Assembly (NCBI GenBank): GCA_963697205.1
Contig: CAVONB010000013.1
Span: 1 to 64,000, forward strand
Reading direction: 5' to 3'
DNA from: CAVONB01 sp963697205
Lineage (GTDB): Bacteria > Pseudomonadota > Alphaproteobacteria > Rhizobiales > Hyphomicrobiaceae
DNA: 64,000 nt
Part shown: positions 54,206-63,275 of the stretch, piece after piece
Numbering within the stretch: position 1 is the stretch's first letter
Layout of the letters: every line of letters starts with the position of its first letter
Notes under the pieces: generated by a model
Database searches by the model: none
What the model was told of the DNA's origin: nothing
Seen by the model: the letters and a program-made list of their open reading frames with translations, nothing else
Position numbers and translations under genes: made by a program

Positions 54206-55571
54206 ATGATCGGGGGACTGTTCAAGTCATCTAGTCGCCTGGCGCTTGTCGCGGCGGCTGGCATCCTGGCGGGTGGGGTTTCCGCTCAGGCTGCCGACCT
54301 TGGCGGCGACTGCTGTGCGGATCTGGAAGAGCGTGTTGCCGAGCTGGAGGCGACCACTGTCCGCAAGGGCAACCGAAAGGTCTCGCTGACCCTCTCAGGT
54401 CAGGTGCACCAATCGATTTTGTTCTGGGACGATGGTGTTGAGTCGAACGTCTACGCCGGCGTGAACAACATCAACTCGTCGTCGCGCTTCCGTTTCGTGG
54501 GCGAGGCCAAGATCAATCCTGAGTGGTCGGCGGGCTACCTGTATGAGATGGAGACCGGCAATGGATCCAACTCTAGCGCCCTAAATCAAGACTTCCTCGA
54601 CCACCGTGATGCCGGCGACAGGGGCCGGAGGGTATGCGTTGGTCACGCGTCATCAAGCGTTCTGGATCGACAGCAAGTCGATGGGTCGGATCTGGCTGGG
54701 TCTGACGGACTCCGCTACGGGTGGTATCAACGGGATCAACCTCGCCAACACGGCAGCCGCCGCGAACATGAAGCCATCGCTGCTTGCAGGCGGCTTCTTG
54801 CTGCGGTCGTCGACCGGTGCTCTTACTGGCGTGAAGTGGTCTGACGTGATGGGCCAAAACGGCATGTCCAACGGCTTGGGCGAGGAGTCGCGAACCAACG
54901 TCATCAAATACGTATCGCCGACCCTGGCCGGGTTCATCTTCTCAGCAGCCTGGGGCGAGGACGACTTCTGGGACGTTGCGCTGCGTTATGCCGGTGAATT
55001 CTCCGGGTTCAAGATTGCAGCTGGCATCGGTTACGCTCAGACCAGTGATGGTAATGGAGATCGTTTCGGCGGCTGCGCTAAGGTTGCCGGAGCGCCTGAT
55101 CGCGATTGCTCCAGCATCAATGTCGGCGCGTCCCTTATGCACGTACCAACCGGCTTATTCGCTTCGGGCCACTACGCGACCTTGGACGACGACAACGTGA
55201 CCCCCTCCGCTGGCCGCACCGGGGACGATTTCAACTGGCACGTCCAGGCTGGTCTCGAGCAGAACTGGACGGGTCTTGGCAAGACAACACTCTTTGGCGA
55301 GTACGGTCAACACGAAGGCAACGTGAAGGCAAATGACGGTATACTCGGTATTGCTGCCGCGGATCCAGCATTCGCCCTGGGCGGCACGCTCCATTCCTCT
55401 GAAGTCACGATTTGGGGCCTTGGCGTTGTTCAGTCCATCGACGCCGCTGCGCTAGATCTCTACCTCGCTTACCGCAATTACTCGACGGACTTGACGCTGG
55501 ATAACGGCACTGCAGCTGTGGGGGCCCAAGACTTCCAGGTCATCTCTGCCGGCGGCCTGATCAAGTTTTGA
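54206..55571 (+). pseudogene. Porin 2, single-base frameshift
   Basis: ATG 54206 follows AAAGGAGAGAGAG. The signal peptide (LVAAAGILAGGVSAQAADLG) differs in many silent and coding positions from porin 1, but from VAELEATTVRKGNRK to the stop the two genes are almost identical. The frame breaks at CAAGACTTCCTCG (about 54592), where porin 1 has CAAGACTCCTCG. Removing one T gives 454 residues ending FQVISAGGLIKF. Only two substitutions were noticed late in the gene (Lys/Glu at SSKVTIW and His/Tyr at YRNHSTD). Confidence 0.85.
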
Positions 55572-55632
55572 TCGCAGCCCTTCGGGGCGAAGTACCAGAC
55601 CAGAGGAGTGCACCCTTCTCTGCCAAACAAGG

Positions 55633-55656
55633 AGAGCCGGCCCTCGGGCCGGCTCT
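55633..55656 (+). terminator. Hairpin after porin 2
   Basis: agagccggcc and ggccggctct flank the loop ctcg, 61 bp after the stop, and TCTGCGTCTGG follows. The T-run is weak, but position and stem strength fit a terminator. Confidence 0.6.
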
Positions 55657-56514
55657 TCTGCGTCTGGCGCGCCCCATCCCCGCAAACACGAAAAAAGCGG
55701 GGGATCGGGGGTGTCCCCCGATCGGGGTGCGGGGCTGAAGGCCCCGCTCGCGCGCCTCGCGCGCGCCCCGGCGCGACACGCATCCCATCGATCGGCCACA
55801 CGCCCCATCACGCCCCGCGCAGCGGTCCCACTCCCCCCGGCTGCGCCCGCCCCGACATGACGCCTGATCGCCCCCAGCGCTCCAAGCCGAACCCGGAACA
55901 GCCACGCCCACCCCCGCACCACCGCCGCACGCCCGCCGCCGACGGGATTGCGCCGGCTGATCTCCAGTCCGCAGCGGTCGGCCGTCTACCTCATCGCGCC
56001 ACTCCGGTGGGGTGGGCGGGTTCCCCGTGTCACGTCAAGCGCCGCGTCGGCGCCCGGGACCGCCTCGCCCACCCGTTGGCGCTCGATGCCCGCTTGGGTT
56101 GAGCCGACCGCTGCGACCGCATGTGTCCAAGGCCGCGCCCGCCCCCGCTGTCGTCGGGCCTCCCGTCACGGAGGCAGAACTCGCGGGCGATGCAGCGCCA
56201 CCGCACACGCGTCCCAGCCGAGAGCCGGCCCATTGGGGCAACCAGACCCGCTCACGGACTGGGAGCCAGCTGCCATTTCCGCCTTCCTTCCGCAACTCGA
56301 AAAGGACGAATTCTTAGGAAAAACCACCGAGTAAGAAACAACAGTGGGAAAACTGCCTAAGCAAAGACACCTAAATTGATACCCTGATCACAGAAACGAA
56401 CCGGAAACATCAGCCACGCAAAGCTGATTTTGTGCTTATATTATCACACAATGCGCCTCAAGAGACACTTTTCAGGCAGACCCGTTTGCCCGCCTCAAAT
56501 CCATAGAGTACGTA
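55657..56514. other. Gap between porins 2 and 3, GC-rich then AT-rich
   Basis: No gene is supported. The first 600 bp are extremely GC-rich with Arg/Pro-rich shadow frames. From about 56310 to 56480 the sequence is AT-rich, including ttgtgcttatattatcacac near 56430, and is a likely promoter region for porin 3. Confidence 0.4.
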
Positions 56515-56806
56515 AAACCACCGTAAGGAGTCGTGCGGCTAGCCATCCTAGGCTGATACGGCGGTTTCGAGCGTGATCGTGAGATCCGTTCGCGGCGCCT
56601 GCAGGAAGCAAGCCCGGCAGAACCATCCGTCTGTGCCGCACTCTTTGTCCCCAGCGTTGTGACTGTTGCGTCCCTGTCCGCGTCCGGACCGAGCCGCGTG
56701 CGCTTCACGCGCGTGCGTGCGCCTCGGTCCTGACACGAGAGAGCAGTGCCGGGCTGCGCGTGCTGCTTCCTGCACAAACGAGCACAACCACGTGGAGAAC
56801 ATTCAA
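56515..56806 (+). promoter_or_regulatory. Conserved leader of porin 3
   Basis: Much of this 290-bp stretch matches the region before porin 4 (58655-58928): gagtcgtgcgg, ggcgcctgcaggaagcaagc, gagccgcgtgcgctt and gtgccgggctgcgcgtgctg. ggaccgag (56686-56693) can pair with ctcggtcc (56723-56730) around an inner cgcgtg/cacgcg stem. It may be a structured 5' untranslated region. Confidence 0.45.
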
Positions 56807-58177
56807 ATGAATGGGGGACTGATGAAGACGACCAGTCGTCTGGCCATCGCCGCCGCAGCGAGCGTCATCGCAACGAGCGCGATGGCTGCCGATCTCGGCG
56901 GAAACTGCTGCGCTGACCTCGAGGAGCGGATCGCTGATCTCGAGGCAACGACGGTTCGCAAGGGCAACCGCAAGGTGTCGCTGACCCTGTCGGGCCATGT
57001 GCACCAATCGATCCTGTTCTGGGACGATGGCTATGAGCGCAACACCTACTACGGCTCGAACAACATCGACGTTTCGACCCGCTTCCGCCTTGTCGGTCAG
57101 GCCAAGATCGACGCCGAGTGGTCCGCGGGTTATTTGATTGAGATGGAGCCACTCGGGAAGTCGAACACCTCGGCCAACAACCAGCGCGATCAAAACAACG
57201 ATCGGACGGACGTCAACACCCGTCACTCTGCCTGGTGGATCGACAATAAGCGCCTCGGTCGCGTCTGGGTTGGTCTGACGTCAGCCGCGACGGACGGTGT
57301 TGAGGCGATTACCCTTGCCAACACCAACTTTATCGCCAATCAAAAAGTCGGCCTGTTGATGGGCGGCTTCTTCCTGCGTGGCACGGACGGTAGCTTCATT
57401 CAGCGCACAGCAACTGCTGATGCAACTTGGAGCAACATTCTTGCTGGCAACAACGGCAAGATGAGCCTTGGTTCTGAGACCCGCCACAACGTGGTGAAAT
57501 ACGAATCTCCAACGATCGCTGGGTTTATCTTAGGTGCGACAGTCGGTGAGGATGACTATTGGGACGCGGCGCTGAAGTACGCCAATGAGTTCAATGGCAT
57601 CCGCGTCGCGGGCGGCATCGGCTATGCTCAGGTGTCCGACGCCAACGAGAACAACACGGCGGGCTCCAATCACTGGGATGGCTGTGCTGACAACTTCGGG
57701 ACGAACAAGGACCGTGATTGCTCGAGCCTTGCGCTCAGTGGCTCCATTATGCACGTGCCGACGGGCCTGTTCGTTAGCGCCGGCTATGAGCGGCGCAAGG
57801 ACGACGGGCGCGCTGTCTTGTTCGGTGGTACCGCCGGCTTCTCCGATGAGGACACCCATTGGCACGTTAACGTTGGCGTAGAGCGGAACTTCATCGGCAT
57901 CGGCAAGACCACTTTCTACGGTGAATACATCAATATGGACTCGACGCCGCTGACTGATGGACGAACCACGGGCTTCAATGGCGGCACTGTCGTAAACGCT
58001 GACGTGGATGTGTGGGGCATCGGAATGGTTCAGACCATCGATGCTGCCGCGATGGACCTCTACATCGGGTTCCGCAATCACTCTGCTGACGTGACGGTCA
58101 ATACGTCTGGTCGGCTCAGCAGCCCAGCCGTGGAAGACTTCCAGCAGATCAACGCCGGCGGCGTGATCAGGTTCTGA
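56807..58177 (+). CDS. Porin 3
   Basis: The 456-residue outer-membrane porin has a signal peptide ending TSAMAADLGG, the CCADLEERIADLEATTVRKG coiled-coil segment and about sixteen strand-like segments, ending INAGGVIRF with a terminal Phe for barrel assembly. The loop DRDCSS and NCC supply paired cysteines. ATG at 56807 is preferred over the frame open to 56666, because it gives a proper signal peptide and has GTGGAGAAC upstream. It is most similar to porin 4. Confidence 0.9.
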   Translation: MNGGLMKTTSRLAIAAAASVIATSAMAADLGGNCCADLEERIADLEATTVRKGNRKVSLTLSGHVHQSILFWDDGYERNTYYGSNNIDVSTRFRLVGQAKIDAEWSAGYLIEMEPLGKSNTSANNQRDQNNDRTDVNTRHSAWWIDNKRLGRVWVGLTSAATDGVEAITLANTNFIANQKVGLLMGGFFLRGTDGSFIQRTATADATWSNILAGNNGKMSLGSETRHNVVKYESPTIAGFILGATVGEDDYWDAALKYANEFNGIRVAGGIGYAQVSDANENNTAGSNHWDGCADNFGTNKDRDCSSLALSGSIMHVPTGLFVSAGYERRKDDGRAVLFGGTAGFSDEDTHWHVNVGVERNFIGIGKTTFYGEYINMDSTPLTDGRTTGFNGGTVVNADVDVWGIGMVQTIDAAAMDLYIGFRNHSADVTVNTSGRLSSPAVEDFQQINAGGVIRF

Positions 58178-58198
58178 TCCCATCCTGCAAAGACTTCA

Positions 58199-58220
58199 GG
58201 CGGGGGCTCCGGTCCCCGCC
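58199..58220 (+). terminator. Weak hairpin after porin 3
   Basis: ggcgggg and ccccgcc pair across an 8-base loop, 22 bp after the stop. There is no T-run. Confidence 0.4.
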
Positions 58221-58654
58221 TACGTCCCAAGATCAGACCCAACCCCGTCCCTCGCCTTGTCTTACGCCATTTCATTAGGCCATTTGCCAAAGAAACTGAT
58301 CCCCCGTTCATCTGAGGAGGTAGACGCGACCGGCCCAGATCCGGCGCCAAACTCAAAACCCCGACCGGCGACGCGGCAGCTCCGTGTCAACCAGATCTGA
58401 ACGCCGGGATTCAGCCCTCGGCCTCACGATTCGGACCGGAACGGCGGCAAGACTGTCGGGAGAAGCCCCTGGTCCCTCCATCTCCGGGACGCGTCGCGGG
58501 CTTCAACCGGCAGAAAAATAAGAACGGAGGCGGAACGCAGCCTCCGCGCTGGCCATTTCGTGACATTCGTGCAACTCGACAGGGCCGAACCGCCACGCCG
58601 ACAGGATGTGGAGGTTGTCGGCCCCACATGCATTCGACTATCCACAAATCACTG
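58221..58654. other. Gap between porins 3 and 4
   Basis: No gene is supported. GC-rich with Arg-rich shadow frames; no repeat with the other porin gaps was noticed before 58655. Confidence 0.45.
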
Positions 58655-58928
58655 TCATGAGTCGTGCGGCAGGGCCTTCCTAGGCTGAACCGGCGTTACA
58701 GACACCCTGTCCGGGTGTCCGGCGCCTGCAGGAAGCAAGCCCGGCAAAGCGAACACGTTCGCCGCACTCCGTACCTCCTGCGTTGTCATCGTTGCGTTTT
58801 GTCCGCGTCCGGTCCGAGCCGCGTGCGCTTTCACGCGCGTGCGTGCTGCTCGGTCCAGGCGTGTCCAAGCAGTGCCGGGCTGCGCGTGCTGCTTTCTGCA
58901 CCAAACGTACACAAAGGAGATGGACCAT
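58655..58928 (+). promoter_or_regulatory. Conserved leader of porin 4
   Basis: It is homologous to the leader of porin 3. ggtccgag (58811-58818) faces ctcggtcc (58849-58856) with one mismatch. A separate hairpin, ggacacccgg-like around 58697-58715 (acaccctgtccgggtgt), lies near its 5' part. AAAGGAG precedes the start codon. Confidence 0.45.
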
Positions 58929-60290
58929 ATGAACGGGGGACTGTTCAAAACCACCAGCCGGACGGCTTTGGCCGCAGTGGCAGCGAGCTTCGCTGCGACG
59001 AGCGCCATGGCAGCCGACCTGGGCGGTAACTGCTGCGCCGACCTCGAAGAGCGCATTGCCGAGCTCGAGGCGACGACTGTCCGCAAGGGCAACCGCAAAG
59101 TGTCGCTCACGCTTTCGGGCTGGGTGCATCAATCGATCCTGTTCTGGGACGATGGCTTTGAGCGCAACACCTACTACGGCTCGAACAACATCAACACGTC
59201 GAGCCGGTTCCGGTTGGTCGGGCAGGCCAAGATCGACGCCGAGTGGTCCGCGGGTTATTTGATTGAGATGGAGCCACTCGGGAAGTCGAACACCTCGGCC
59301 AACAACCAGCTCGACCAAAACAACGGTCGGACGGATGTGAATACCCGTCACTCAACTTGGTGGATCGACAGCAAGCGCCTCGGTCGCGTCTGGGTCGGTT
59401 TGACGTCATCCGCGACGGACGGTATCGAGGCGATTACCCTTGCCAATACCAACTTCGTGGCAAATCAAAAGGTTGGCCTGTTGATGGGCGGCTTCAGGGC
59501 GCGCGGCACGGACGGTACCCTTTTTGATCGCTCGTGGAGTAACATCCTGGGCGGCAACAATGGCAAGATGAGCCTGGGTTCCGAGACGCGTTACAATGTC
59601 GTGAAGTATATCTCGCCCACAGTCGCGGGCTTTATCTTCGGGGCCACGGTCGGCGAAGATGACTATTGGGATGTGGGTCTGAAGTACGCCAATGAGTTCA
59701 ACGGTGTCCGCGTCGCGGCTGGCATCGGCTACGCTCAGGTCACCGACGCCAACGAGAACAACTCAGCCGGCTCCAATCACTGGAATGGCTGTGCTGACAA
59801 CGTCACGAACAATGATCGAGACTGCTCGAGCCTGGCGATGAGCGGCTCGCTCATGCACGTGCCAACGGGTCTCTTCGTCAGCGCTGGCTACGAACGTCGC
59901 GAGGATGACGGTCGCGCTAGATTGTTTGGTACTACGGCAGGCTTCTCGGATGAGGATACTCATTGGCACGTCAACGCCGGCATCGAGAGGAACTTCTTCG
60001 GCATCGGCAAGACGACGTTCTACGGTGAGTACATCGCTATGAGCTCCACTCCGTTGTCCAATGGTGGAGTCACGCGGGTGGGGGGGGGCGGCACTCCCAT
60101 CATCGTCGACGCCGATGTCGACGTCTGGGGCCTGGGGATCGTACAGACCATCGATGCAGCTGCCATGGACCTGTACATCGGCTTCCGCAACCACTCGGCT
60201 GACGTGATGGTCAACGACGCCGGCACTCTGGCCAAGGCCGACCTTGAGGACTTCCAGCAGATCAACGTCGGCGGTGTGATCAAGTTCTGA
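58929..60290 (+). CDS. Porin 4
   Basis: The 453-residue porin has a signal peptide ending TSAMAADLGG, CCADLEERIAELEATTVRKG, a barrel and the terminal INVGGVIKF. ATG at 58929 is spaced 9 bp from AAAGGAG; ATG at 58920 lies too close to it. It is similar to porin 3 along the whole length, with differences concentrated in loops (for example RARGTDGTLFDRSWSN against FLRGTDGSFIQRT). It contains a run of seven G at about 60081-60087, a potential slippage site. Confidence 0.9.
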   Translation: MNGGLFKTTSRTALAAVAASFAATSAMAADLGGNCCADLEERIAELEATTVRKGNRKVSLTLSGWVHQSILFWDDGFERNTYYGSNNINTSSRFRLVGQAKIDAEWSAGYLIEMEPLGKSNTSANNQLDQNNGRTDVNTRHSTWWIDSKRLGRVWVGLTSSATDGIEAITLANTNFVANQKVGLLMGGFRARGTDGTLFDRSWSNILGGNNGKMSLGSETRYNVVKYISPTVAGFIFGATVGEDDYWDVGLKYANEFNGVRVAAGIGYAQVTDANENNSAGSNHWNGCADNVTNNDRDCSSLAMSGSLMHVPTGLFVSAGYERREDDGRARLFGTTAGFSDEDTHWHVNAGIERNFFGIGKTTFYGEYIAMSSTPLSNGGVTRVGGGGTPIIVDADVDVWGLGIVQTIDAAAMDLYIGFRNHSADVMVNDAGTLAKADLEDFQQINVGGVIKF

Positions 60291-60319
60291 TCCAAGATCC
60301 GAAGCCAAATCGACACGGG

Positions 60320-60352
60320 GAAGAGCCGCCTTCGGGCGGCTCTTCTCTTTTT
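60320..60352 (+). terminator. Rho-independent terminator after porin 4
   Basis: gaagagccgcc, TTCG loop, ggcggctcttc and then TCTTTTT, 30 bp after the stop. It is a canonical intrinsic terminator. Confidence 0.9.
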
Positions 60353-60530
60353 GGTGACACTTTCGGGACTACCATGTGAGACCGCCCCAGCGCCCGTATG
60401 GCGCTTCCACCACACCCTGTAATGAAACGTGGTCGCGGCGGCCGATTGTGTGCGTATCGCCTTGTTTTCGCACATGCGAGGGGGCATTTTCCGAGCGCGG
60501 GACATGACTGAGTCCCATTGCGGGGTCGAT

Positions 60531-60887
60531 ATGAGAGCACTACGCATGATCGTCCTGGGAGGTGCACTGGCTCTGGCCAGCACCGCCGCGTGGGCGTTCC
60601 AGGAGCAGCAGGGCGGGGCGGCCCCGGCTGCGCCCGGCAAGGCGCCGGCCAACGCCGCGCCGGCTGCAAATCTGGGTACGATCGAGGCGCCTGCCGCCAA
60701 GACCGGCGAGGGCACGGAGGTCCGGATCCCCGGTCTCGGTCGTTTGGGCGTACTGCCCAAGATGGATTTCGGTCTCGAGCTGCTCTATGGCGCAAACGAT
60801 ACGCGCCGGCTCGAGGGCGAGCGCAACGAGGCGGTGACGGGGTCCGACGACCTGACGATTCGCGGCACGCTGCGCCGCAAGTTCTGA
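60531..60887 (+). CDS. Small secreted protein of unknown function
   Basis: The 118-residue protein has a signal peptide (MIVLGGALALASTAAWA, cleavage before FQEQ), then an Ala/Pro-rich low-complexity segment and a short C-terminal part reading RIPGLGRLGVLPKMDFGLEL, LYGANDTRR, ending in RGTLRRKF. The terminal Phe recalls outer-membrane strands, but the protein is too short for a barrel. ATG 60531 is preferred for the signal peptide. It is followed by its own terminator. I recognise no family. Confidence 0.6.
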   Translation: MRALRMIVLGGALALASTAAWAFQEQQGGAAPAAPGKAPANAAPAANLGTIEAPAAKTGEGTEVRIPGLGRLGVLPKMDFGLELLYGANDTRRLEGERNEAVTGSDDLTIRGTLRRKF

Positions 60888-60926
60888 GAGGGGGCCCCGG
60901 GTTCCGGCCCGGACACTCCAGACGCG

Positions 60927-60952
60927 AACGGGAGCCCTGGGCTCCCGTTTTT
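60927..60952 (+). terminator. Rho-independent terminator
   Basis: aacgggagcc, loop ctg, ggctcccgtt and then TTT, 40 bp after the small secreted-protein gene. Confidence 0.85.
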
Positions 60953-61100
60953 GCGTTTGGGCGGGCAGAGCCCCGTTCGTGCACCGCGCGACCGCGTTGG
61001 CACTCTCTGCCTTTCGCAGATCGAGTGGCCCTCTCACGGGCCCGTACCGCGTGCGCCCCCGGTCGTGATACCAAGGGCGCAAGCAGGGAGGAGCCAGACG

Positions 61101-62273
61101 ATGATCCCCAACGCAGCCCCGATGTTCAATTTCGACCTCGGCGAGACCGCCGACGCCCTGCGCGACACGGTCCGCGCGTTCACGGCCGACGAGATCGCTC
61201 CCATCGCGGCCGAAATCGACCGCACCGATGAGTTCCCGCGCCATCTCTGGCCCAAGCTCGGCGCACTCGGCCTGCATGGCATCACGGTCGAGGAGGAATA
61301 CGGCGGCTCGGGCCTCGGCTATCTCGAGCACTGTATCGCCGTCGAGGAGGTCACCCGCGGCTCTGCCTCGGTCGGCCTGTCCTACGGCGCCCATTCCAAC
61401 CTCTGCGTCAACCAGCTGCGCCGCAATGGCAGCGAGGACCAGAAGCGCCGCTATCTGCCCAAGCTGATCTCCGGCGACCACGTCGGCGGCCTCGCCATGT
61501 CGGAGCCCGGTGCGGGGTCCGACGTCGTCTCCATGCGCCTCAGGGCGGAGAAGAAAGGCGACCGCTACATCCTCAACGGCACCAAGATGTGGATCACCAA
61601 CGGCCCCGGCGGCGACGTCCTGATCGTCTACGCCAAGACCGATCCCGACGCCGGCTCGCGCGGGATCACCGCCTTCATCGTCGAGCAGGGCTTCAAGGGT
61701 TTCCGCGTCGCCCAGAAACTCGACAAGCTTGGCATGCGCGGCTCCAACACCGGCGAGTTGGTGTTTGAGGACTGCGAGGTCCCGGAAGAAAACGTGCTCG
61801 GCGCGGTCGGCAGGGGCGTCAACGTCCTCATGAGCGGCCTCGACTACGAGCGCGCCGTGCTGGCAGCCGGTCCTCTCGGCATCATGCAGGCCGCACTCGA
61901 TATCGTCCTGCCGTACGTCCACGAGCGCAAGCAGTTCGGCCAGCCCATCGGCGAGTTCCAGCTGGTCCAGGGCAAGATCGCGGACATGTACGTGACCCTC
62001 AATTCCTGCCGGGCCTACGTCTACGCCGTGGCCAAGGCCTGCGACCGCGGCGAGACGACCCGCGAGGACGCCGCCGGCGCCATTCTGCTGGCCGGCGAGA
62101 AGGGGACGCAGGTGGCGTTGGACGCCATACAACTCCTGGGCGGCACCGGATATATCAACGACAGCCCCACCGGCCGCCTGCTGCGCGATGCCAAGCTCTA
62201 CGAGATCGGTGCCGGCACCAGCGAGATCCGGCGCATGCTCATCGGCCGCGAGCTGTTCGCAAAGACGGCATGA
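61101..62273 (+). CDS. ivd: Isovaleryl-CoA dehydrogenase
   Basis: This FAD acyl-CoA dehydrogenase oxidises isovaleryl-CoA to 3-methylcrotonyl-CoA in leucine breakdown. The 390-residue protein has GLAMSEPGAGSDVVSM (FAD and substrate binding), KMWITNG, and LGGTGYINDSPTGRLLRDAK with the C-terminal YEIGAGTSEIRRMLIGREL. The acid of the isovaleryl type is Glu250 in SGLDYERAVLAAGPLG, rather than a Glu in the C-terminal GxxxE position. ATG 61101 follows AGGGAGGAG. Carboxylase partner genes are not in the window. It is full length. Confidence 0.92.
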   Translation: MIPNAAPMFNFDLGETADALRDTVRAFTADEIAPIAAEIDRTDEFPRHLWPKLGALGLHGITVEEEYGGSGLGYLEHCIAVEEVTRGSASVGLSYGAHSNLCVNQLRRNGSEDQKRRYLPKLISGDHVGGLAMSEPGAGSDVVSMRLRAEKKGDRYILNGTKMWITNGPGGDVLIVYAKTDPDAGSRGITAFIVEQGFKGFRVAQKLDKLGMRGSNTGELVFEDCEVPEENVLGAVGRGVNVLMSGLDYERAVLAAGPLGIMQAALDIVLPYVHERKQFGQPIGEFQLVQGKIADMYVTLNSCRAYVYAVAKACDRGETTREDAAGAILLAGEKGTQVALDAIQLLGGTGYINDSPTGRLLRDAKLYEIGAGTSEIRRMLIGRELFAKTA

Positions 62274-62294
62274 GGCTGCCGGCGCGGGACCCGC

Positions 62295-63224
62295 TCACGG
62301 CTTCGCCGGCGGCTGGGCGTACCACTGTACCACCAGCGTGGCCGAAACGATCATCGCCGCCCCGGCCCAACCGATCGGCGACAGGCGCTCGCCCAGCAGC
62401 ACCGCCCCCGCCAGCGCGGCAAACACCGTCTCCATGCTCACGAGCACCGCGGCTTCCGATGGCCCGGTGTAACGCAGCGCCACCGCCAGCAGCGTGAAGG
62501 TAAGGGCGCTCGACATCAGCCCGACATAGGCGATCTCCGGCGCCGCGCGCTGGAGGGCCTCCAGGCTCACGGTCTCCGCCGCGCACGCCCCGATCACCGC
62601 CAGCACCGCAACGACCACGAACTGCGCCGCCGTGAACGCCACGGGACGATTGAGCCGCGCGGAGGCCCCGACCGCGATCACATGCGCGGCCCAGAACACC
62701 GCCGAGATCATCACCAGGACATCGCCCGCACCGAACCCGCCGAGCGTGCCGCCGCCGAGAAGCCACGTGCCCGCAAACGACAACCCGACCGCCGCCCACA
62801 CCGCCGCCCGCGGCGCCCGCGACTGCCACAGCCACGCTAGCAGTGGCACCAGCACGACATAGAGGCCGGTCAGGAAACCCGTGTTCGTCACGCTCGCGGT
62901 GACGATGCCACTTTGCTGGAACGCCGCTCCGAGAAAGAACAGAACGCCCGCTGAGACGATCACACCCGCCGCCTCGCGCGGAACGAGCAGCGGCCCACCC
63001 CGACGGCCTTCGATGACGGCCAGCGGCATCAGCGCGAGCGCGGCCACGATCGACCTGGCGGCAATAAACGTGAACGGCCCGATGTGCGACATCGCCGTCT
63101 TCTGGAACACGAACGCGAGCCCCCAGACGGCGGCACAGGCAAGCAGCAGAAGGTCGGCGTGCAGGCGGCGCATCCGTGAGCGGTAGCGGGCAAGCGGGGA
63201 GGGAGCAAGCACCAACGTCGACAT
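62295..63224 (-). CDS. EamA/DMT-family transporter
   Basis: The 309-residue inner-membrane protein has about ten transmembrane helices in two EamA repeats: LLLLACAAVWGLAFVFQKTA and SIVAALALMPLAVI in the first, AGDVLVMISAVFWAAHVIAV in the second, ending GERLSPIGWAGAAMIVSATL. Such proteins export or import metabolites; the substrate is unknown. ATG 63224 is used; ATG 63173 (MRRLHADLL) is a plausible alternative. It converges on ivd and is divergent from the DUF486 gene. Confidence 0.9.
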   Translation of the reverse strand: MSTLVLAPSPLARYRSRMRRLHADLLLLACAAVWGLAFVFQKTAMSHIGPFTFIAARSIVAALALMPLAVIEGRRGGPLLVPREAAGVIVSAGVLFFLGAAFQQSGIVTASVTNTGFLTGLYVVLVPLLAWLWQSRAPRAAVWAAVGLSFAGTWLLGGGTLGGFGAGDVLVMISAVFWAAHVIAVGASARLNRPVAFTAAQFVVVAVLAVIGACAAETVSLEALQRAAPEIAYVGLMSSALTFTLLAVALRYTGPSEAAVLVSMETVFAALAGAVLLGERLSPIGWAGAAMIVSATLVVQWYAQPPAKP

Positions 63225-63275
63225 CGCCCGGCCCCAGGGCGTATCCGGATAGAGCCCCTCCCCGTGGAGACGATC

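Noticed and set aside
52290..54600. Classical phase variation by homopolymer slippage in porins 1 and 2
   Set aside because: The extra bases are single Ts in short TT contexts, not in long repeat tracts. The GANTC coincidence points elsewhere.
55657..56360. Long Arg/Pro-rich frames between porins 2 and 3
   Set aside because: These are shadows of very GC-rich DNA, with no domain, start signal or counterpart near the other porins.
56666..56806. N-terminal extensions of porins 3 and 4 (to 56666 and 58839)
   Set aside because: The internal ATGs give proper signal peptides and ribosome-binding sites. The upstream similarity is better explained as a conserved leader.
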